The notes beneath the pieces were generated by a model. That model was not told where the DNA came from. It searched no databases and saw only the letters and a program-made list of their open reading frames with translations. From CAYLJJ01 sp964384025 (GTDB lineage: Bacteria; Myxococcota_A; Bradymonadia; UBA7976; UBA1532): DNA of 20,469 nucleotides. The stretch's first letter is position 1; every line of letters starts with the position of its first letter. Below, in pieces: positions 1 to 9,300 of the stretch. The stretch is from positions 1 through 20,469 of the forward strand of contig CAYLJJ010000105.1 of the NCBI GenBank assembly GCA_964384025.1, in the 5' to 3' direction. A program made the position numbers and the translations under genes.

Positions 1-349
1 CGGCTTTAAGTGAACCTGAGCCCAAACTAACTCGTTCAGACTATGTTTGCTCCCCTTTCGGGGCGTTACCGCGAACCAACGCAGAATGCAAATAACAGCA
101 AAAACAGAGACTTATGGGATTTGAGATGGTTGGGTACTGAAAGGGGGCCTTTCTGCGCTATGCGAACCGCTTGAAGTTCTCGGACGCTTTTCTTTTCGGG
201 GCGGATTATCTCATCCGGTGTGATCGACATCCCAAAACTCTGAGGTCATGCTCTGGATCGAGACCTAAAGTGCTCAGTTTTGCTCCTCGATCCTATTTTT
301 TGCACAGAATGTGGGTAGCGGCCCACGCCAGGCGATGTTGTTTGGTTGG
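1..349. other. Intergenic region downstream of the giant surface-protein gene
   Basis: I see no convincing coding region here. The short plus-strand frames have no ribosome binding site and no recognisable product. Two small inverted repeats are visible: CCCC-TTTC-GGGG near 51-62 and GAAAGG-GGG-CCTTTC at 139-153. Either could form a hairpin, but neither is followed by a T run on either strand, so I do not call a terminator. A transposon-end remnant occupies 261-309 and is listed separately. Confidence 0.5.
261..309 (+). repeat. Solitary right end of the truncated-transposase element family
   Basis: This stretch matches the right ends of the two elements found further on. It shares the AGACCT..AA, GCTCAGTTTT and CGATCCTATTTTT blocks, followed by GCACAG, in the same order and spacing as at about 13159-13204, with several substitutions and one extra T. 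No transposase remnant lies upstream of it. It is therefore probably a decayed end left by a deletion or by one-ended rearrangement. It lies about 40 bp beyond the stop codon of the giant gene. Confidence 0.55.
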
Positions 350-3300
350 TCACCCACCGCGAGATCGTGTTCGACCCCAGACACGGTGCAGACAAGCAAG
401 GGCGAGTAAGCCGAGCAGCCAGTGTGCGTAGTCGATTCTACCAGGCGAAGCGGAACAGCCATCATGCCTACCGGCCCCACGACCGTCACCTCCGTCTGCA
501 TCAACGAGGCTTGGTCCGCCGCTGTCCTCCGCAGTATCGAACTCGCTGATGTCAGCTCCCGAAGCCCCATCGACCCAGACATCCCCGTTGTCTACTTCCG
601 CGTCACTGGTAGAATCGATATTCCCCGTCGCATCATCGGTGGAATCGAGTATGTCGTTTGCGTCCCCGGTTTCGGAAACGCTTCCAGCGTCCGTCGGGCC
701 GCCCGAGTCGCCGACATCGTTCCAACCGAAATCATCGCCTGCGTCCACGCTCGGACCCGGAACCACGGTACAGGTCGATATGCAATCGCCCGGCGATGAC
801 CCACCGTTTGACGCCCCGCGGTCGCACTCCTCGGCCCCGTCGACCACCCCATCGCCGCAGCGCGGCGCCCGACAGTCATCTCGGCAGGCATCGGGCCGCG
901 CGGACGAGTTGTCTCGACCGTCGTCGCACTCCTCGTTCGAGTCGACTACGCCGTCACCGCAGAACGGCAACCCGCAGTCGAGGCGACAAGCGTCGGAGTC
1001 GATATCCGAATTGGAGACACCATCATCGCAGGCTTCGCTGCTGTCGCGCACGTCGTCACCACACCACGATAATACGCACGTGGTGCGGCACGCGTCGGGC
1101 CTCACATCCGAGTTTGCGCTGGCGTTGTCGCATACCTCGCCAGGGTCGATGATCCCGTCTCCGCAGGTTGGCAGTGCGCAATCAGTGCGGCATGCGCCTG
1201 GGTCCAAGCCGGAATTGTCGTCTCCATCATCACACGATTCACCCGAGTCGATGACCCCATCTCCACAAGCAGCCTCGACGCAGTCCTCACGACAGGTGTC
1301 GGGTTCGCGGTCCGAGTTGAGTTCGCCGGCGTCGCAATCCTCCGCCGAGTCCAGGATGCCGTCGCCGCAAGTCGCAGCGACGCAGTCGATGCGGCAAGCA
1401 TCGGCGTCGATGTTTGAGTTAAGTTCACCGTCGTCACACTCCTCCATAGAGTCCTGGGCGCCGTCACCGCAGGCGGGGGCGATGCAGCCGGGTCGGCAGG
1501 CGTCGACCGCGTAGGAGTTCGTATCACCGTCATCGCACGCCTCGCCAGCGTCCACGACCCCATCGCCGCACGCGGCGGGCTGACAGCTCGTGCGGCAGGC
1601 GTCGGCGATCATATCCGAGTTCGCAGCACCGTTATCACACGTCTCGTCAGCGTCGATCACACCGTCGCCACACGCGGTGAAGCGACACGAGGTGCGGCAA
1701 GCGTCGGCGGCGATGTCTGAGTTCGCCTCGCCATCGTCGCACTCCTCGCCGGAGTCCAGCCGCCCATCCCCGCACACGCCTGAACTGCAATCCAGACGGC
1801 ATGTTCCCGGTCGGGTGTCGGAGTTGTCCGGGCCATCGTCGCACGCCTCGCCCGGATCGCGGACACCGTCTCCGCAACGCGCCACGGAGCAATCGGTCCT
1901 GCAGGCGCCAGGCACGGCGTCATCGTTGGCCGATCCGTCGTCGCACGTTTCGCCCGAGTCGATGATGCCATCGCCGCAGCTGGGCAGTGCACACGAGGTG
2001 CGGCACGTGTTGGCAGCGTTGTCCGAGTTGCCGTCGCCCTGGTCGCACTGCTCGCCAGTATCGCGAACACCATCACCACAGTGCGCAGGTTCGCACGCCT
2101 CGCGGCACGCATCCGGCGCTAGGTTGTCGTTGAGAACTCCATCGTCACATCCCTCTCCGTGGTCGATGATTCCATCACCGCAGCTTGCGGGACGACAATC
2201 TGTTCGGCATGCACCGGACAGGACATCGCTGTTCAGGATACCGTCATCACACCCTTCACCAGTGTCCGCAACGCCGTCACCACACACGGGCAGCTCGCAG
2301 GTCGTCCGGCACACGTCGGCCGCGACATCCGAGTTCACCAGCCCAAGGTCACACACTTCGCCCGAGTCAACGACTCCGTCACCACACAACGGGAACCTGC
2401 AAGCGGTTCGACAGGCATCGGAGAGTTCATCGCTGTTCCCATCGGCATTATCGCATTGCTCACCGGTATCGATGACGCCATCTCCACACCACGCGAACTC
2501 GCAGTTTGTCCGGCAGGCGTCCGTGAGAAAATCGTGATTGTCTTCGCCATCATCGCACTCCTCGCCGTCATCGATGACCCCATCGCCGCAGGTGGGCGAT
2601 GTGCAGTCAGTTCGGCAGGCGTCGGCCTCGACATCGTCGTTGTTCTTGCCAGCGTCACACTCCTCGCCATCATCGACGACCCCATCGCCGCAAGCAGGCG
2701 CGTTGCAGTCGGTTCGACAGGCATCGGCCTCAATGTCGCTGTTAAGCGGACCCTCATCGCACTCCTCGCCGGGATTGACCGTACTGTCGCCACAGTACCA
2801 GCACGCCGACGTATCAAACGCGCATCCTGAGCACACGAGCGTTCCGCCAGCGAAGGCCAGCGCCTGACAGGTGACCTCGACGCCGACTGCCCCGTCGCAG
2901 TCTTCGTCGTGGGTGACATCGCCATCGCCACAGACCGCCGGACAGTCGCCAGGACACGAAACTGCGGACTCATCCGCCTGACAAACCCCGTCGTTGCAGG
3001 TACCGCCGCAGTCTTCGAAACACGTCAGGCTACTCTCATCTCCCTCGCATGTGCCATCGCCGCAGCGGGTACAGTTGCGTGTGTTGTAAGCGTCGCACAT
3101 GGGTCCGCATCCCAGGGTGCCACCATCGAACCCTTCGTCAGCGCACGTTGAATGCACGTAGCCAACCTCGCAGAGTTCCTCCCCGTTGAGCGCACCATCT
3201 CCACAGCGTGAGCCACAGTCCTCATAGCAGTTCGTGGTGTTCTCGGTCGTGGCGTTGCAGGTTCCGTCACCACATAGGTAGCAACCTCCCATGGCGAACT

Positions 3301-6300
3301 CGGCGCAATCGGCCGCGCAGAGTAGTGTCCCATCGTCGAACCCAAAATCCTCACAGGTGCGTCCGGCCAGGTTGGTCGCGTCACACACTTCAACCCCCTC
3401 AACGGCGAGGTCGCCGCACGTAGTGCAAGCGGTGGTGATGAATAACGAGCAGTCAGCAGCACACATCAACTCGCCTCCATCGAAGCCGACATCGCCGCAA
3501 CCAACCCCGCCGAGATCGGCGCCGTCGCAGGTTTCGCTGCCGGTACGGGTTCCGTCACCGCAGACGTAATAGTCCCACAGGACCTCACCGTAGGCAGCAT
3601 CGTCCGTATCATCGTAGAGCATTGACTCGATCGCAGCTGTGGAACGCTGTCTGTCCCAATCGTTGAAGTAGGCAAATACGTCGCGATCTGTGATGTTGGC
3701 CAATGCCCAACTGTCGTCGACTCCGAAGTGCCCAAAGAACCGGTTGCCACCCGTCGAACCGTACGGTCCACCTCCAAGATCGACAACACCGTTACCCTGC
3801 ACGCGCACAGCGTCGTCGTTATCCACGAAGGTTACCCCTTCGAGTCGCAGACCCGTCTCAGCGGCGACCCGCAATGCATAGTTGTAGGTCGGATTGTCGG
3901 GACTCGAATTCCAATCGATGCCACCCTGTCCACCGTAGGCGATCACGGCGTTGCTGATCTTCGACTCGGCAAGCAGTGATCCGCTGGCGAAGTAGATCCC
4001 ACCCCAGTCCGCAGGTTGGGGCGCCGTCGCACCGTCGCGGTTTGAGTCGCCAACGATAGAGTCATCGCGGCGTGACGTGAACACGATCGGGGCATCCGGC
4101 GTGCCCTCAGCGAGCAAACGCCCCCGCACGTCAATGTCGGCGTAGGTGTAGCCAAACTTGAAGCTTGCTCCAGGGACAACTGTCCAAGTAGCCGCCGATC
4201 CAATCGTAATGTCGTTATCGATCCAATATGGCCACTCAGTCATGTCTAGCGTCGCGTTGCTTGAAAAGCTTCCAGGCCGAAGGCGCACAGCGTCGTAACG
4301 GTTGGACTCAAGGCTCACATTCGAGAAGACAGGATTAGCGTACGGATGGATCTCGATTGGATACCCTCGCGCGTAGTTGTCCGGACTGGCGTTGTAGTCC
4401 CATCCGGAACGACCAGCGTACGCGACGACCGTGTTGTGCAACTCCGAAGAGGGTAATAACCCCTCAGCGGCGAAGTAGACACCACCCCAGTTGGACGATC
4501 CAGGGGCCGTGGCGCCATCAGTGTTCGAGTCTCCCCCGCGCGCGTCGTCGCGGCTGCTGGTGAACACAACCAGTGCGTCCGGCTCGCCATTGGCTAACAG
4601 CCGACCGTTCACAATTAGGTCGGCGTGGGAGTACGCAAACTTGAGGACTACACCTGGGTTGATCGTCCATGTGCCGCCATCGGCAATCGTGAGGTCGCTG
4701 GCGACGTAGTAGGGATAGCCCGCCAGGTCGAGGTGAACGTCTCGGCTGTACTCGCCGGTGACCAGGCCCTGAGTGTCGATGCGGTTCGACTCGAACACGA
4801 CACCCTCGAACCAGGGGTCGGCGTAGCCATGAACCAGGATCGGATACCCGCAGGTGGCGTTGTCAGGGTTCGCTCCGTAATCCGTGTCGTCCTGTCCCGC
4901 ATACGCAATGATCGTGTTGTGCAGTTCCGATCTCGGCAGGGTCGTGTTCTCGGAAAAGTAGATACCGCCCCAGTTTTGAGGCCCTGGCGATGTCGCCCCG
5001 TCCGTATTGGTGTCTCCCCCACGCGCGTCGTCGTAGCGACTCGTGAAGACCACCGGTCGGGCAGGCGTCCCGTTGGTGACCAAACGCCCTTGTACCCGCC
5101 AATCCGCATACCCGTAACCCATCTTGAGCACGACTCCAGCGTCGATCGTCCACGTCGATGCATCCCCGATCGTAATGTCTGAGGCCACCCAGTACGGGTA
5201 ACCCGTCAGGTCAAGGTGTACGTTCGATGAATACGTTCCAGTGACGAGCCCCTGCCCGTCGATCCTGTTCGATTCGAAACGTACGTCGTCGAAGACCGGG
5301 TTGGCGTATCCATGCAGGCGGATCGGATACCCGCAGGTGGCGTTGTCAGGGTTCGCCCCGTAGTCCGTGTCATCCTGCCCGCCGTAGGCAACAATGACGT
5401 GGTGCAGCTCCGATGGCGCTAGTAGGGACTCTGGTGCGATGTAGATGCCGCCCCAACCCTGGGGACCCGGTGCCGTGTTGCCATCCTGATTCGAATCGCC
5501 GCCCCGATCATCATCGGTTGATGACGTAAACACCACTGGTTGGGACGGAGTCCCGTTGGCGACTAACCGGCCCCGCACCGTCCAATCCGAGTAGCCATAT
5601 CCCATCTTGAGCACAACCCCAGCATCGATCGTCCAGGTCGAGGCTTCGGCGATCGTGATGTCATTGGGGATCCAGTACGGCGTCCCGATGATGTCCAGGT
5701 GCACGTCCGAACTGCGCGTGCCAGCGATCAACGCCTGCGTGTTGACTCGGTTGGCCACAAATTGGACATTGTCGAAAACCGGGTTCTCATAGGGGTGAAT
5801 CAGGATTGGGTAGCCGAACGTCGGGTTGTCGGTCCCAGGGTAGTACGTGTCATCCTCGCCGCCGTAGGCGACGACGACGTTGTGCAGCTCCGAGTTGGGC
5901 AATGTCGTGTTGTTGGCGAAATAGATCCCGCCCCAGTTCTGCTGCCTGGGCGCGGTCGCTCCATCCGCGTTGGTGTCACCGCTGCGGGCGTCATCCTTGG
6001 CGCTGGTGAAGACCACGGGCGCCGTTCCCGTCCCGTTCGCCACGAGTCGCCCGCCGACACGAATATCGGCGTACTGGAACCCCATCTTGATAACGACACC
6101 AGCGTCGATCGTCAGGGTCGCGGCCTCGGAGATTGTTAGGTCGTTTGGTAGCCAGTACGCTGCGTTCGAAGTCGGAATGTGCGCGTCGGTGCTGTAGGTG
6201 CCGGACGGCAAAATGATGCCATTTATCGTGTTGCCTTCGAACAACAGCCCCCTGAATACTGGCGGGGTTGCGACGCGGGGGTTGAAATACAGCGGAGCGC

Positions 6301-9300
6301 CGCCCTCGTCGGCGTTGCCACCATGGCGGAACATCGCGTTTTCGATCGTGACCGCGCCAGCGGATGCGTAGATCTGGACGCTACCCCACGCGCCAGCAGT
6401 GGCATTCGTAGCGCTCTGGAACACAACATCATTACCGCCAAGTGAGCCAACATCTAACTCACCTCCATCGCTGACGACGATCGAGTCATCGCTGCCAGCG
6501 AACGCAACGACAACACCTGGGTCGATTGTCAAACTGCCGGTTACTGTGACATCGCAATTCACACGCACGGGACTATCAGCTAGTGTCCAGTGTTCGTCCC
6601 CCGCCAACTCGCCACAAACCACAGTCGGTGAAGAGCCGAGCGCAGCGCAAGCACTACCACCGCATACGTCCGTCCCCGAACATGTCCCACACGACCCACC
6701 GCACCCGTCACTGCCACACTCGGCAGCGCCGCAGGCTGGGATGCAGTTGCCGCCGACACTCAGCGTGTACTCGACAACCGGCGTCGTCTGCTGGCCGCCG
6801 CCCCAGTACTCGGCCCAGTAGCGTGCCGGGCGCCCGGAGAATCCAACCCCACCGGGATCGACACGGTCGATGTACGCCGTCGCCCGCCCCTGGGCTGCGG
6901 CGTCGCATCCGGCTCCCAAACCGAACCACCACTCGAATTCGCCATTCGGGTCGGCAACAACGACGTTGTCTCGCGCTGTCGCGCCAGCCCTTGGATCTTC
7001 AAAGACAAGCGTGATCTCTGAGCCTGGCGGGAATCCGGAACCGCCTTCGTCAAGGCAGTTCGTTAGGAGGTTGGGGTTGGCGGATGGTGAGACTCGAACG
7101 GCAGCGTCGGAGACCCTAACAATGAAGTTCGCCGAGGATTGGCCGGTGGTAAGATCCTGAACGACAAATCGATATTCACCGAAAGTAAAGGGTGCGTCGA
7201 GTCTGACGCTCGGGAATGCTGTTCCGGCGCCGGTCGCGGTACCTGTTTCGACTTCGATAGTCGATCCGCCGGTCGACACCTCAGCCTCGAGGATGTAGCC
7301 ACCATTCAGCGTAAGTCCGCTGAGGTACAAGTCGAGGGTGCTTCCAAGTAATGCAGTTGCTGGCCCATTGATGGCAGGCGCGACCACTCCACCCGTTGCC
7401 TGGGGCGGGTTCGCGACGACGCCGACGAGTCCGTCCGCACAAGCCTCAATTGCCCCGAGTCTCCCGCGCAGCGCAAGCTCGTCGCTGTGGGAGCACAGGT
7501 GAACGTGTACCTTCGGCCCGACCTCGTCGCAGTCGGAGTGGGAGTCCGGGTCGGCGGCACATTCGAGGCACCTTTCATCGGCTGAGTCACCGTAGCCGTT
7601 ACCATCTGTGTCCAGTTGAGGGCATCCGTAATCCAGGTACCCTCTCTCGAAGAGTTGCCGGGTGACACCTTCGTTGCAGTCCGTGGTGAACAGCCCAAAA
7701 GGGCAGCCAGGGTTGAAGTCTGCGCCGCAGACCTCCTCTTCGGAGCGAGGTGCCCCGAGCAGATCCGGGCCAGAGAGGAGCGATGGGGGGCCACCGCCGA
7801 GGCACTTGTAGACTGCCCAGAAGCCGCTTCGAATTAAGAATGCCGAGTTGGAGGTGGCTGCAGAAGCTACAAGGGCCGTGTCGCCGGCACTACCCGAGAA
7901 CCGCCTGTTTTCGTTGGGTTGCCAGAAGTTCTGGACGGCTACTCCATCCCAGTCATGAATCTCGTCCATCGAGCCATCGAAGAATGTCCCAGCATCCATC
8001 GGGCAGCCCAGAGATGTGTCCGAAGTTCTTGAGCGACTGTCTCCAGCAATAAAGGCCCGAATGGCGTCAGCGGATTCCGCGCCTGCACCAATCGCGTGGG
8101 CACAATGCCGAAGCGTAAAACTCTGCATCGAGTCCCACAGTCCGCCGTCCTCACGTCGAGACTCGCCGTTTCCAACGTACCCGAAGTACTTCCAGGCGAG
8201 CGCCCCGGAAGCATCCTGGGCTGCGGGCCCGAAGCGTAGGCCCAGGTGAAGGTGTGGCCCGCCATCTCCGTTCTCATCGTCGTCGACGCAACGGGCGCCA
8301 GCGGGTGGACTTCCACCTGAATGAGCGACGTATCCGATCACGTCGCCTCGTCGCACGTAGCCGCTCAGCACCGGCTCCAAACCTGCACGGTTTGACAGGT
8401 GCCCGTACACGCTGACCGCGTGTGTGTAGCCTTCCTCCGCTGCAATATCCGGGGGCAGTTCGTGCTCGATCACGACGACTATTCCGTAGTTGCAGTGCGC
8501 ACCGCTGATGGGGGATGGTACTACCCATCCGTCGGCTATGGCGACGACGGGCGTGCCTGGTTCCGCCGCGTGGTCCTCGCCGAGATGACCGGGGGCATAG
8601 AAGGTGCGACCTGCATACGAGCCCGACACGAATTGGGAGATAGCCCATCCAGGGGCACCGCTTTGCACGACTAAGTGCGACACGATTGAGCTACGCGTGA
8701 CGGTTTCCCACGCTTCAGAGGTCCCCGCGCAACCAGTCCCGGGACAGATATTGTCGGCGTAGCAGTCACGCTGACTGTCCAGGAGATGGTCTGGATTGCC
8801 AGCTACCAACACCCCCTCCAGGGTCCACAAGTCGCTGTACACCGGCGACCCGCTGTTCCCTTCGAACGCATCGAGATCTGCGCGGAACTGCGTCGCGGAG
8901 CTGATGTCCCGTACCGATGCGCCACCAGTGCGCTTCATGGGGAGGCCCAGTGGATGTCCGAACATCGTGAGTGGCGTCGATACTGCTAGCGCGCCGTGCC
9001 TCCGCGTTGATGCAATCGGGTGGTGACGTACCGGGCGGTCTAGCCTGATCAAGGCATAGTCGGTCTCCCCCGCGCCAGACTCCAGCACCGCAGAACACCG
9101 GTAGACATCATCGGCGGAGTACTCGGTTCGTACCGACTCGCCTTCCACAGTGAACCCAAAGACGAATGCGGTGTCGATGCATCTTCTCGTGTCAAAGCAG
9201 TGCCCAGCAGTCGCCACCACGTCCCGTGCCACCAAGACACCTGAACAGAACGCGAGAACCGGCTGATCGCGGAACGCCACGTCGTTGCACAAGCGGTACT

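Noticed and set aside
139..153. GAAAGG-GGG-CCTTTC hairpin as a terminator
   Set aside because: There is no T run on either side, and it lies about 200 bp past the giant gene's stop with other sequence between.
770..2794. CRISPR-like periodicity of about 102 bp
   Set aside because: The repeats are coding, diverged between units and without a constant 25-40 bp repeat plus unique spacer. They are protein repeats.
549..2830. Long plus-strand open frames opposite the disulfide repeats (549-1514, 1590-2537, 2159-2830)
   Set aside because: They are rich in Ser/Pro/Gln or low-complexity sequence created by reading the repeat units backwards, have no ribosome binding sites and lie wholly inside the real gene.
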